DNA of 64,000 nt. It comes from Megaustenia siamemsis (Eukaryota > Mollusca > Gastropoda > Stylommatophora > Ariophantidae). This document shows, piece after piece, positions 45,545 through 56,845 of this stretch; the stretch's first letter is position 1, and each line of letters begins with the position of its first letter. The notes under the pieces are model-generated. The model saw only the letters and a list, made by a program, of their open reading frames with translations, ran no database searches and had not been told where the DNA came from. The translations under genes and the position numbers were made by a program. The DNA is taken from NCBI GenBank assembly GCA_032433765.1, contig JAVIAB010000051.1, positions 80,488,347-80,552,346 on the forward strand, read 5' to 3'.

Positions 45545-47873
45545 GATCTTCTTCTTCTTCTACCTTTTAAGCTCCCAGTGGAGCATAGGTCTTCAACAAA
45601 CATTTTCCAAATCGTTCTGTTTTTTTTTGCTATTCTTTTAAGATCATTCCATGTCTTCCCCATCATCTTCATCTCTGCTTCGATCTGTCTTCTCCATGAA
45701 TTCCTTGGTCTTCCTTTTTGTCTTTTCCCCTGGGGATTCCAAAAAAGGGCATGTTGTGTAATACTCTCAGTTGTCTTCCGTAGTGTGTGTCCTATCCAGC
45801 GCCATCGTCTTCGCTGTATCTCTTTATCCACTGGTATTTGACTGGTACATTTCCATAATTCTATGTTAGTGATTTTGTCCTGCCATTTCCATCCTTTTAT
45901 TCTGCGTAAGCATCCATTAATGAAAGTCTGTATCTTCGTGATTGTCAATTTTGTTGTTCTCCATGTTTCACAGCCATATAATAAAAAAAGTAAAGTACCC
46001 CCGTCACGCCAAGTGGCGTATAGGGAATATGATTTAAGTGACCATAAATTTTTCAGACCTTCGGCACATGCTATTTGGGGAAATGTGGTCGGTATTACCC
46101 CCGTTCCGCTTTACTTTCCCATAAATAAATCCGGTACCCATTAACGGCTGAGTGAACCCTACCTCTTGTCCTTTGTAGTCCAGTTCACTAACCACTGAGC
46201 TATCGCGACAGCCATATAATAGGACCGACTTAACATTTGAGTTGAACATTTTTATTTTTGTATTTAACCTAATTTCTTGGGATTTCCATGTTTCCCAGTG
46301 CAATGAAAGCTCCTCTTGCTTTTGATATCCTTATTTTGGTATCATTTTCTGTTCCTCCATCTTTATCTATATTACTGCCCATATATATGTAAGATTGTAC
46401 GTCTAGTAGAGGTATTTCTCCTAGTTTTATTTGGTTATTGCCAACTGCATTAATTCTCATAATGTTGGTCTTATCTCTTTTAATCTTCAGTCCTAGCTGT
46501 TGTGATCTCTCATCAAGTATGCTCATTTTATCCTGCATCTGTTAATGGCTGTGTGATAGGAGAGCTGTGTCATCAGCAAAGTCTAAATCATCAAGTTGTT
46601 TGGTCAATGACCACTGGATCCCTTTTCTGTTGTTTTGGGTTATTTTCATAATCCAATCTATGGCCAGTAGAAAGAGAAATGGAGACAGAAGGCATCCCTG
46701 CCTCACTCCTGTTCATATTTCAAAAGCTTTTGTAAGCTGCCCTTCATGCACCACACTACATTTCGTTCCTTCATACATTGTTTTTATCAGGTTAATAAAC
46801 TTTATGGGAATTCCATAATGACTCAGCAACTTCCAAAGCATTCTTCTGTCTAAACTATCAAATGCCTTTTCGTAATCTATGAATCCAATATAAAGTGGGG
46901 ATTTTAGTTGTAAATTTTGTTCAACTATTATACGTAGAGTAGTTATTTGATCAGCACATGATCTGTTCTTCCTAAAACCTGCTTGTTCATCTCTCAAATG
47001 TTTCTCTATGGCCTCTTTTAGTCTCTCCAGAATGATTCTGCTTAATAATTTTCCTGGCACTGATAGTAGCATAATTCCCCTATAATTTGTGCACTCCTGT
47101 AAACTTCATTTCTTTGGTAGTTTGATCATATAACCTTCTTTCCAGCCTTTAGGTATTTCTTCCCTCTCCCAAATTGTATGTAATAGATTATGCAACATCT
47201 TGGTAGAGATGTTAATATCTGCTTTGATGGCTTCCGAAGGAATCTGTCATCTGGTCCTGTGGCTCTACCATTTTTTAATAATTTGATGGCTTTCATTATT
47301 TCTTCTTTGCTTGGTTTTTCACAGTTAACGTGTAACTCTTCTTCTGCTGGTAGTATATCTGGAGGATTATTTGAGCAGGGTCTGTTCAAAAGTTCTTCAA
47401 GGTGCTCTTTCCATCCCTCCATTTGTTCCAGTTTCCTAAGCAGATTTCCTTTCTTATCTTTAATAAAGGCATTCATCTGTTTGTATTTTCCACTTAATTT
47501 ATTTGTACTGTTGTACAGTTCTTTCATATTCCCTTTATTTGCTGCTTCTTCTGCCTCTTTAGCTAGTTCATCTATGTATTTCCTCTTATCCCTTTTAATG
47601 CATCTTCTCACTTCTTTGTTCACCTCTGTGTGAGCTCCCTTTGTCTTGGCTTTATAACTTCTCGTTTTGCTTTTATTTATGTTTGCTTTTTTGTTCTTTC
47701 TTTAAATTTATTCAGGGTCTCTGTTGTCATCCATGCCTTATTCTGGTATTATCTTTTCCCCAGTGTTTCTTCGCATGTCTCTTTCCATATATATTTTACC
47801 TGTTTCCAATGATCTTCTATATTTATTGTATTTTCTAGTTGTTGGAGGACTTGGCATTTGTTATTTTAAGTGT
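45545..47873 (-). pseudogene. LINE-C, longest copy, with most of the reverse transcriptase
   Basis: On the minus strand the frame starts 5'-truncated in the linker before the reverse transcriptase (DHWKQVKYIWKETCEE, MNKEVRRCIKRDKRKYIDEL). It continues with KPSKEEIMKAIKLLKNGRAT, NYRGIMLLSVPGKLLSRII, QAGFRKNRSCADQI (motif 2), FIDYEKAFDSLDRR (motif A), a stop then TGVRQGCLLSPFLF (motif B), and FADDTALL (motif C; FADD at 46569-46580). LGLKIKRDKTNIMRIN (motif D) and a tail with WKWQDKITNIELW, RWIGHTLRK, WNPQGKRQKGRPRNSWRR and FVEDLCSTGS follow, then (GAA)n. The frame is broken by a few stops and frameshifts, for example before motif B, and by a SINE-1 at 45984-46207. No endonuclease is present. 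Clade not assigned. Confidence 0.92.
45984..46207 (-). mobile_element. SINE-1 inserted in LINE-C
   Basis: An exact 14-bp TSD, ACAGCCATATAATA, lies at 45970-45983 and 46208-46221. The insertion splits the LINE codons between LLYGC and ETWRTT. The copy has a deletion between the central block and the B box (about 20 bp missing). Confidence 0.97.
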
Positions 47874-47892
47874 CGATAACCCCATTAAATAA

Positions 47893-48830
47893 CTACTAAA
47901 TTTCATCATCATAAAGTATGCCTACAGGCGCAGGTGATCATGTCTTACCCGAACTTTCTACTTCTGTATCTGTTTATCACTTGTGTTGTTCGTCTTCTAT
48001 ACACCGTTGTCCTAAATTGTTCCTACATATGTTCGTCCCATACCTCTCTGTCCCCTATTTCATCTTTCCTCAATTTGTTCAGTTGCCACAATTTGTTCAG
48101 TTGCCACAATTTGTTCAGTTGCCACAATTTGTTCAGTTGCCACAATTTGTTCAGTTGCCACAATTTGTTCAGTTGCCACAATTTGTTCAGTTGCCACAAT
48201 TTGTTCAGTTGCCACAATTTGTTCAGTTGCCACAATTTGTTCAGTTGCCACAATTTGTTCAGTTGCCACAGTTTGTTCAGTTGCCACAGTTTGTTCAGTT
48301 GCCACAATTTGTTCAGTTGCCACAATTTGTTCAGTTGCCACAATTTGTTCAGTTGCCACAATTTGTTCAGTTGCCACAGTTTGTTCAGTTGCCACAGTTT
48401 GTTCAGTTGCCACAGTTTGTTCAGTTGCCACAGTTTGTTCAGTTGCCACAATTTGTTCAGTTGCCACAATTTGTTCAGTTGCCACAGTTTGTTCAGTTGC
48501 CACAGTTTGTTCAGTTGCCACAATTTGTTCAGTTGCCACAATTTGTTCAGTTGCCACAGTTTGTTCAGTTGCCACAGTTTGTTCAGTTGCCACAATTTGT
48601 TCAGTTGCCACAATTTATTCCCGATGTTGGCTTCTCATTGCGGCCCAAAGATTGCCTCATCCTGATGTTGGAAACAAGATTTCTTATTTACTTGGTCTCT
48701 TAGAGAACATCACTATATTACTATTTTAAACTGTCCATGGTATTCTTAACACTCTTCTGTAAAACCACATGTGTGTAGATTCCAAATATAATCTTGCTTG
48801 TTGTTCGATTATCCAAGATTCACTTCCATC
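47893..48830 (-). mobile_element. LINE-B copy inflated by an 18-bp array
   Basis: The left part (ATCATCATAAAGTATGCC, GCGCAGGTGATCATGTCTTA, ATCACTTGTGTTGTTCGTCT) is the LINE-B 3' end. The right part (CTGTCCATGGTATTCTTAAC, CTTCTGTAAAACCACATG, ATTCACTTCC) is the next upstream portion. The array at 48071-48617 lies between. Confidence 0.8.
48071..48617. repeat. 18-bp minisatellite derived from LINE-B, about 30 copies
   Basis: The unit is CCACA(A/G)TTTGTTCAGTTG. On the minus strand it encodes IVATEQ, matching the LINE-B codons YIVTTGKIEGRRD, and the frame leaves the array as QIEER. Because 18 is a multiple of 3 and no frame of the unit contains a stop, several long reading frames exist on both strands; none is a gene. 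From about 48256 the A and G variants alternate in pairs (a 72-bp higher-order unit). Confidence 0.97.
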
Positions 48831-48832
48831 AT

Positions 48833-49463
48833 CATCATCATGTGCCATACCGGTCGGCATAGGCGATCATGTCCTTCCAAAATCTGCTATCTACAGTCCA
48901 TCGTATCAGTTCTGTTGTTGACTTTTTTCCATGTCAAGGCACCAAGCTATCCAGTATTTTCTCTCCTTGTCGTCCACGATCTCTCTTTCCTTTTGTTTTG
49001 CCAGTTGTAACCAAGTATTCCAACTTTCCTCTTCTCATTATGTGCCCGAAAAATGTTGATTGTTTCTTTCTAATGTTTTTTATGAGCCCCCTTTTTGTGT
49101 TGGCCTCTTTGAGAACTTCCTCATTGGCTTTTTTAGCTGTCCAGGGAACTTTCAACATTCTTCTGAGAAATCCCATCTCTGTGGCCTCTAATCTTTTCAT
49201 TTGTTTGTCTACTGTCCATGATTCGCTTCCATAGGTCAGAATTGGTTCTATATAACACTGATAAACTCTCTTTTTATTTCTATTGACAAAGATTTGTTGC
49301 ATAATATATTTTTCATTTTCTGAAATGCTATTTTGACCTGAGCTATTCTGCTTTTTATTTCTGTGTTGCATCTTCCATCTGATGTTATTATTGTGCCCAA
49401 GTATTTCAGATGTTGCACTTGTTGAAATTTGTCCTGCTTATTTTTATGCTGCATGCTAGTGAT
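48833..49463 (-). mobile_element. LINE-A, longest copy
   Basis: From the (TGA)n tail upstream on the minus strand: the tail as at 28300-28860, then CYIEPILTYGSESWTVDKQM, KIAFQKMKNILCNKSLSIEI, and HLKYLGTIITSDGRCNTEIK (the KYLG segment after motif D). One or two frameshifts; the catalytic core is missing. Confidence 0.9.
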
Positions 49464-49639
49464 TCACTTCCATACGTCACATTAACTCTCATAACAATGA
49501 AGTTTCCACTAAATATGTTTCAGAGACATGTAGAGCGTAGTAATACAACGGAAGTATCCCTATCGTACAAACCTTGGTTGTATGTCTGTGATATCTATTA
49601 GCCCCAACTCTAATTGGGATCGTTTGAAACATTAATATG

Positions 49640-50103
49640 ATGCGTAGTCTACGCTATACATCACAATTGACTTCCTGTCAATACGGCCGATGAGCAGCAG
49701 GAACCACTGAGGTTTAATCTGAAAAGTGTTCCTTGTTGCAGTTTCCTCATATTCCAAGTCCGGCTTGCTGCTCGAGCTACTGAGTTTAGTGCTCAGTGCA
49801 CACCGTGAGCTGTGTTTTTCATCCGGATCGGGTTTCGATATTCCGATGCTTACGATGAATGATGATATCGTATAACGAAGGACAGTTTGGCTGCGTTCAC
49901 CTTCGGCACCGCTTGACCTTATGTCTTTTAGCGTGGGCAGTAGCTGCTAGGAAGGGGACTGGAGCTGTCTTTCTTTGTTTGGATCCTTCAATGTAATGGA
50001 GTTTTAATTCGGATGATTCCACTAGCACGGGCGATTGAACAATTATGGATTTTAATTCGTTTGCAGTGATACCGGGGCCTTCGACTAACCATAACTATAT
50101 CAC
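49640..50103 (-). mobile_element. RX copy with the conserved C-terminal frame
   Basis: The reverse complement matches 22670-23100. The frame that ends at the stop 49897-49899 is open for about 55 codons and resembles the end of the frame at 22524-22856. An insertion of about 7 bp upstream breaks the frame. Confidence 0.75.
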
Positions 50104-50366
50104 AATTCTTCTGTTTGGTATTTCAGCTTCAGCGTTATTACAATACGCCTCATTTTGCCGACTATGTCCTCATTCCCCATCTTAACTTTACAACCCTCCA
50201 GGTCGTTGAGGCATCTCTATCCGACTTAGTCAACAATATCTATTTCTCTCTGTCCTCAGTTTTTCTTTGGGACTTAGCAAAGTCTAGGCCTGTTCTGATT
50301 GTAAGGTTTAAATTACCATTCTGTATGAATTTTCAAAATGAATCAAATATTTACAAAGGAACAACT
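50104..50366. other. no recognisable feature
   Basis: Nothing recognised. Confidence 0.3.
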
Positions 50367-51025
50367 TAGTGGATACCCGCACAATGTAATACGTATGGAA
50401 GTGGAAGACAACATAGTGGATACCCGCACAATGTAATACGTATGGAAGTGGAAGACAACTTAGTGGATACCCGCACAATGTAATACGTGTGGAAGTGGAA
50501 GACAACATAGTGGATACCCGCACAATGTAATACGTGTGGAAGTGGAAGACAACATAGTGGATACCCGCACAATGTAATACGTATGGAAGTGGAAGACAAC
50601 ATAGTGGATACCCGCACAATGTAATACGTATGGAAGTGGAAGACAACATAGTGGATACCCGCACAATGTAATACGTATGGAAGTGGAAGACAACTTAGTG
50701 GATACCCGCACAATGTAATACGTGTGGAAGTGGAAGACAACATAGTGGATACCCGCACAATGTAATACGTGTGGAAGTGGAAGACAACATAGTGGATACC
50801 CGCACAATGTAATACGTATGGAAGTGGAAGACAACATAGTGGATACCCGCACAATGTAATACGTATGGAAGTGGAAGACAACATAGTGGATACCCGCACA
50901 TTGTAATACGTATGGAAGTGGAAGACAACATAGTGGATACCCGCACATTGTAATACGTATGGAAGTGGAAGACAACATAGTGGATACCCGCACAATGTAA
51001 TACGTGTGGAAGTGGAAGACAACAT
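50367..51025. repeat. 47-bp minisatellite, 14 copies
   Basis: The unit is GTGGATACCCGCACAATGTA, ATACGTATGGAAGTGGAAGA, CAACATA. Copies are nearly identical (AT/TT and TATGG/TGTGG variants). The minus-strand reading frames are artefacts. Confidence 0.97.
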
Positions 51026-52620
51026 CGCCAACAAATGTGAAGCTCTCCAACATGAGAGGCTAATAACAACTTATGAATAATAGCCACTTTCACATCAAAA
51101 AGAGAGACGTCAAAAATCACATTTTTTTAAACAAATAGTCCACGCACTATTACACCAATATTTCTGACAGCATACATAGGTTGGTGGCCAAATTAGACAG
51201 CAACCTGTCACCCAAAACAGTTGAATGCGGGTTCGAATCACAGTTGAGTCAAAAAAAGTTTGTTTTTTCTATTTGAGTTCGAAATAAAAGCTATAGTCCG
51301 AAAACGTTGTGACGTCTGCCATGTGCATACGCCCTTTATTCTTCAGCCCAATAAGAAAACACCGGAAAGTAGCCAGACAAAGCGTGATTAAAGCCTTAGA
51401 GATAGTTTAGAATAGTTTTGTACACGGCACAGTAAAATGATGCAGCAACAGTACCACAATGGCAGGATGAACAAGTCGGACGTATGTGAGTTCATTATCG
51501 GACTTGTGAGAGTTGAATTTCTATGTAAGATGTCGCATGCTTTTAACGCAACCATTATTATGACACCTGAAAGAAAACAAAAATATAAGAACAAAATATT
51601 ATATAAACGTGAACATTTTGTAACAAAGGGGTAAAAGAGAAGGAAAGAGAGATTACGAAAGATAAGGACCAAAAAAAAAATACTGCACGGTTAACAATTT
51701 GGAAAGAGAAGAGGAGAAGAAATGATAAGAAACGTGAATGATAAGAATATCTCGAGAAACACGAGCGCCGACGTCATCTGTTGGTGATTATTTCAGATTT
51801 GTTCAGGAGAGTAATCTTCTATATATTCCTCCCAGCAATTTTTTGTCTGATAAATTAGAATTTACCATAAGATTATCTTGCAACAGTAAGTAACGCTAGT
51901 TTACATTTGACACCCATTGACATGTCTGTGATTCCATTTAGTTATGCATTCAGCAACGCCATTCAACATTTCATACTGTTCCGCGGGGACCAGATTAATT
52001 ATTTTAAAGACCTAGACACAAATGTTAAGTCCCGTTAATGTTTGAAAACCACTGCAGTAGCAGCAGAGAAATGTTTAGCTAACCTGATGGGAGTTAAAGA
52101 AGCTGCCTGCAGAAACAAATCGATGGCCTGGACTTAGTCACTGCTTGTAAGACAAAACATCGATAGCAATAGAATAGACTAGCAATTTCATTCGCTTTAT
52201 TAAACATTAACTAGAACAATGCAGTCTCCATGCACAAAGGAGGACCTTTCCTCTCATAAAAGTAATTTTAGTGAAACGGAATCATAAGAAAATATACACA
52301 AACAAGCAAAATGATCTGTAATATTAGAGATCAGAACACTCGTACTCCAGACAGAAACAAAAAAGGTAGATTGAATAAATACAGATTTCCCTACCAGGTG
52401 TTTAGGTACCGAACGAACATGTGACGGATTTGATCAAGTATCAAAATAAGACACATCATTGACAACATCTTTGACACTCTCAGGTGTCTACAGCAATCGT
52501 TTCTAGCCAGAAGGTTCAGTCCCCGTAGTTGTGAGCCCCGTTCTCTGTATAGGGTTCACCAGGTGGCTACTAGTGGACTTGAATGTCCTCTTCGTCACCT
52601 GTCCGTAAGTAGCGAGCGTT
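51026..52620. other. mostly unrecognised; one tRNA-like patch
   Basis: At 51178-51245 GTTGGTGGCCAAATTAGAC and GCGGGTTCGAATCAC look like A- and B-box sequences of a degenerate tRNA-derived element. Nothing else is supported in this 1.6 kb. Confidence 0.4.
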
Positions 52621-52630
52621 AAGAAAACAT

Positions 52631-52697
52631 ACAGGACACTCATACAGGACACTCATACAGGACACTCATACAGGACACTCATACAGGACACTCATAG
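52631..52697. repeat. 15-bp tandem repeat, about 5 copies
   Basis: Unit ACAGGACACTCATAC. Confidence 0.97.
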
Positions 52698-52805
52698 CAC
52701 CTTGGTACCTATACCATATCCCTTATATTTACAGCTTCGCTGCAGAATGGCGTTCTTGTTTTCGAACAAGTGACGTCATGACTGTGAACAATTAAACGCA
52801 GATTT

Positions 52806-53095
52806 TGTTTTCCCTTAAAAAGGCGTTAAATGGGCGTAGATGTATTTATTGTGGTTTGCAGCATAACTGTAATATTTCCACTTTTCAGCCCAACATATCC
52901 GACATCACACAGCATTTTGAGTAGCGGATGCCTTTCCTCTTAGATCCGATTCGCTTTTCCAGACTAGAGGCAGCAGTAGAAGGTGGACTAGTGTCTGAAT
53001 GGTTCTGGTTCACCGATCCTGGCGCAAGTCATCAGCTATGAGTCGCTGACAGCTTCCAGTTCTGTTACTGTATGGTGACTGGCCTCCGTTGGGAG
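52806..53095 (-). mobile_element. R3 retroposon, partial
   Basis: Same orientation as 14748-15127: TTAAAAAGGCGTTAAATGGG, GTGGTTTGCAGCATAACTGT, GGTTCACCGATCCTGGCGCA, CATCAGCTATGAGTCGCTGA. It lacks the ACGTTCGTCC end and has internal deletions. Confidence 0.82.
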
Positions 53096-53365
53096 TCTGT
53101 TGATACAAAAGACCTAGTACTGCAGTAAACTCAGGAAGAGATAGACTCCAACATCTGCAGGAGAATAAGGAAAGTAAGGACAGACCTAGCAAAGCGCTAC
53201 ATTCAATATTCGGGTCTTAGAGGCAGCAGCTGGTGTTAAACCCGGGGTAGTCAACCATAATCATCATTTTGATATTATAAGCATGAGTCATCATATGTGT
53301 ACATGTGTCCAATAATTAATATACACTCATTCTCTGAAGTTGGGTAGATCCATTCATCATCATCA

Positions 53366-53870
53366 TGTGTCATACCGGTTGGCGTAGGCTATCATGTCCT
53401 TCCACAATCTTCTATCTACCGTGCATCGTATCAGCTCTGTTGTTGACTGGTTTCCATATCACGACACCAAATTATCCAGTATTTTCTCTCTTTTTCGTCC
53501 GCAATATCTATTTCCCTGTAGTCTGCCAGTTGTAACCAAGTATTCTAACTTTCCACTTCTCATGATGTGCCCGAAAAATGTTGATTGTTTCTTTCTGTTA
53601 TCTTTTAGGAGCTCCCTTTTTGTATTGGCCTTTTTGAGAATGTCCTCATTGATCTTTTTATCCATGTAACTTTCAACATTCTTCTGAAAAATCCCATCTC
53701 TGTAAGCCCCTGATCGTTTTTTCCGTTGCTTACCTACTGTCCGTGATTCGCTTCCATAGGTAAGAATTGGCTCTATATAGCACTGATGAACTCTATCGAC
53801 ATAAACTTGTTGCATACCTTTTAACTGACGTTTAATTGTTTTGCTCAAGCATTTCATCTAGTATATTACG
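53366..53870 (-). mobile_element. LINE-A, diverged copy
   Basis: Minus-strand segments: HQCYIEPILTYGSESRTVGK, KKQSTFFGHIMRSGKLEYLV, REKILDNLVS, then the ATC tail on the plus strand at 53353-53366. Internal indels; inactive. Confidence 0.88.
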
Positions 53871-54091
53871 GGCTTTCGTTCTTGCATCCGAGATGTACCC
53901 TACATTAGGACATGTTTAGTCTAATAACAGAGGGACGATATAACATATATTTTTAACAGAAAAAAAGGCAGCAACAAATTTTTTTAAAAGTCAGGCTAGG
54001 GGAAGTAACACTCACCCTATCCCGTAATCTGGCAAACCACACACACACAATCACTGTGTGTATCAGTTCTTGATTTGGCACCTGTTATGAA
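53871..54091. other. no recognisable feature
   Basis: Nothing recognised. Confidence 0.3.
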
Positions 54092-54099
54092 GTGTGAGT

Positions 54100-54368
54100 A
54101 ATTAAAAAAAAAAAAGTAAAGAGCCCTGTCACTCCAAGTGGCGTATAGGGAATATGGCGTTAGTGACAATACATTTTACAGACCTTCGGCACATGATTTT
54201 TGGCGTAATGCGGTCGGTATTACGCCCATGCCACTTTACTTTCCCAGAAAAAAAAATCCAGTACCCATTTAAGGCTGGGTGAACCCGGAAGCCATAGGTT
54301 AGGATCGAACCCGACCTCTTGTCCTTTGTAGTCCAGTTCACTAACCACTGAACTATCACGGCTCCCAG
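54100..54368 (-). mobile_element. SINE-1
   Basis: On the minus strand it starts GGGAGCCGTGATAGTTCAGT and keeps the complete body. An exact 8-bp core of the TSD, GTGTGAGT, lies at 54092-54099 and 54369-54376. Confidence 0.93.
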
Positions 54369-54675
54369 GTGTGAGTGATGGCAACAGTTAATATAATGTT
54401 TGCGCTAACCTTGTGACGTTTTGCTTCTGTTGAGTGTTCTATCCTCTTTTGAAATGCATATTAATTAAACATTTTTTGAATTCTAGAACCTGCTATGCTC
54501 GTTAACTATCGAATTACTTTTCTGATGATTGAAAGTTTGTACCAAAATTATGTTGCCCTGTTAACATTATTTACATGCTTCACAACGTCTCTATTAAAAA
54601 GGGACTAAATAAAAAGTTCAGCTTGGTGCTTTTTCTCAATCTCCTTTGTTGTTTTCCAGCTTTGCATGCATAAGT

Positions 54676-54913
54676 AAAAAAAAAAAAAAACTATCTTTAC
54701 GACACATAGTACCATTGCTGGTGTATGTCGAGGGGCAACGATAGAACCAGAGGGATAAAGGCCGCTTGGTCAAGCAGTCGCCACAACGACTCAGGATTTT
54801 TATTTCGCCCCCGATAGAAAAAATTATTTCTGTCTACCGCGGGCTTCGAACACCGTACGCCAGCTTTTCAGCCAGCGGAACAGTGGTTTTAGCCGCACGG
54901 CCATGCACACCTC
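54676..54913 (-). mobile_element. SINE-2, second copy
   Basis: It matches 21501-21739 throughout (tRNA head GGCTAAAACCACTGTTCCGC, GCGGGCTTCGAACACC on the plus strand). TSD of 13 bp with one mismatch: TGCATGC(A/G)TAAGT at 54663-54675 and 54914-54926. Confidence 0.95.
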
Positions 54914-55071
54914 TGCATGCGTAAGTGATGGTGGATAATACGTTTGAACCGCACATTTTAAGTTTTGTTTTCGTGCTGTGTATCTTTGATAGTTGTATTT
55001 TTTTTCTAGTTTTTAAAACTTAAAGCCGCCTTTCCTTTTCTGATTGTGATCTCTTTTCTAGTTTCTCCCTC

Positions 55072-55598
55072 TTGATCTATACTTCCACCAAGGTATATAA
55101 ATTAGATCTATACTTCTGCCAAGGTATGTAAAGTAGATCTATATTTCTGCCAAGGTATATAAATCAGATCTATACCTCTGCCAAGGTATGTAAAGTAGAT
55201 CTATACTTCTGCCAAGGTATGTAAAGTAGATCTATACTTCTGCCAAGGTATATAAATCAGATCTATACCTCTGCCAAGGTATGTAAAGTAGATCTATACT
55301 TCTGCCAAGGTATGTAAAGTAGATCTATACTTCTACCAAGGTATGTAAAGTAGATCTATACTTCTGCCAAGGTATGTAAAGTAGATCTATACTTCTGCCA
55401 AGGTATGTAAAGTAGATCTATACTTCTGCCAAGGTATATAAATCAGATCTATACCTCTGCCAAGGTATGTAAAGTAGATCTATACTTCTGCCAAGGTATA
55501 TAAATTAGATCTATACTTCTACCAAGGTATATAAATTAGATCTATACTTCTGCTAAGGTATATAAATTAGATCTATACTTCTACCAAGGTATATAAAG
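55072..55598. repeat. 31-bp minisatellite derived from LINE-G, about 17 copies
   Basis: The unit is GTAGATCTATACTTCTGCCA followed by AGGTATGTAAA (or ATAAA). On the minus strand it covers the codons (L)YLGRSID. Variants GTATATAAATCAGATC and GTATGTAAAGTAGATC are interspersed in a repeating order. Confidence 0.95.
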
Positions 55599-55650
55599 TA
55601 ATTCACTTCCTGCACCTTCTTCCCATCCATTTAAATATTGTCTTTTCGTG

Positions 55651-55879
55651 CAGCCAAATTGTGCTATACGACTATTATATTATTATATTTATGTTACATT
55701 TATGAAATAGAAATTAGAAACAGCCATTAAGTGATTTTTGAAATTCATTGTCTGTTAAATTCCATAAAAGTTGACGGGCGCCCGTTCCATTAAGCTCCGT
55801 CTGAAGGAAATTGGCGCAAAACCTTTGGAGAATCACATATAATTGTTTCTTCTTGTTTTTTCTCATTTGCTAAACAGTA
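55651..55879. other. no recognisable feature
   Basis: Nothing recognised. Confidence 0.3.
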
Positions 55880-55890
55880 CTGGAGTGAGC

Positions 55891-56154
55891 GGAGGCCGCG
55901 ATAGCTCAGTGGTTAGGGAACTGGACTACAAAGGACAAGGGGTAGGGTTCGATCCTGATCGACGGCTTCCAGGTTCACCCAGCATTAAGTGGGTACCGGA
56001 TTTTTTCTGGGAAAGTAAAGCGGCACGGGCGTAATACCGACCACATTACCCAAATAATCATGTAACGAAGTTTTATAAAAATTATGGTCACTAACACCAG
56101 ATTCCCTATACACCACTTGCCGTGACAAGAGTACTTTAATTTTTTTTTTTTTTG
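55891..56154 (+). mobile_element. SINE-1
   Basis: It starts GGAGGCCGCGATAGCTCAGT and ends in a long T run. An exact 11-bp TSD, CTGGAGTGAGC, lies at 55880-55890 and 56155-56165. Confidence 0.96.
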
Positions 56155-56183
56155 CTGGAGTGAGCAGCCATGATTTTGTCTGA

Positions 56184-56551
<368 letters not shown>

Positions 56552-56553
<2 letters not shown>

Positions 56554-56845
56554 TCATCATCAAATACCATGTACGCTGGCAAAGGTGATATTGTCTCTTC
56601 TAAACTTTCGATCTCGACAGTTATTTATCCTCGACAGTTATTTATCATTTCTGTTGTTGACCTTCTGCCAAGCCATTCTATCAAGCTGTCTAGTGTCTTT
56701 TCTCTTTGCTTCCCTCTGTTTCTTCGTCCCTCACTTTTCCCAGTTGTCACAATATATTCCAGCTGTTCCCTTCTCATTACATGACCAAAAGTGATGCTTG
56801 TTTCTTTCTTATATTGGAAATTAGCTCTCTCTATTTAACAGTAAA
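56552..56845 (-). mobile_element. LINE-B 3' part
   Basis: Starts with ATC repeats and ACCATGTACGCTGG, then the usual LINE-B 3' sequence up to TTGGAAATTAGCTCTCTC. A CTCGACAGTTATTTATC segment is duplicated near 56613-56647. LINE-I begins at the break. Confidence 0.87.

Larger units (their letters stand above)
54600..55650 (-). mobile_element. LINE-G, split by SINE-2 and inflated by a 31-bp array
   Basis: Read on the minus strand, from 55650 leftward: GKKVQEVNYF, then YLGRSIDQEGETRKEI (the KYLG-type segment after motif D) interrupted by the array, then a segment like AITIRKGKAALSFK, a stop, and TTIKDTQ. After the SINE-2 the LINE continues to about 54600 with QSWKTTKEI. Truncated at both sides, with several stops; inactive. 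Confidence 0.75.

Noticed and set aside
47918..48703. 261-codon reading frame (PQFVQL repeats) and the overlapping frames on both strands
   Set aside because: The 18-bp unit has no stop in several frames on either strand, so long frames arise automatically.
50366..51034. 222-codon minus-strand frame and its overlaps
   Set aside because: They are products of the 47-bp minisatellite; three different frames are all open in the same array.
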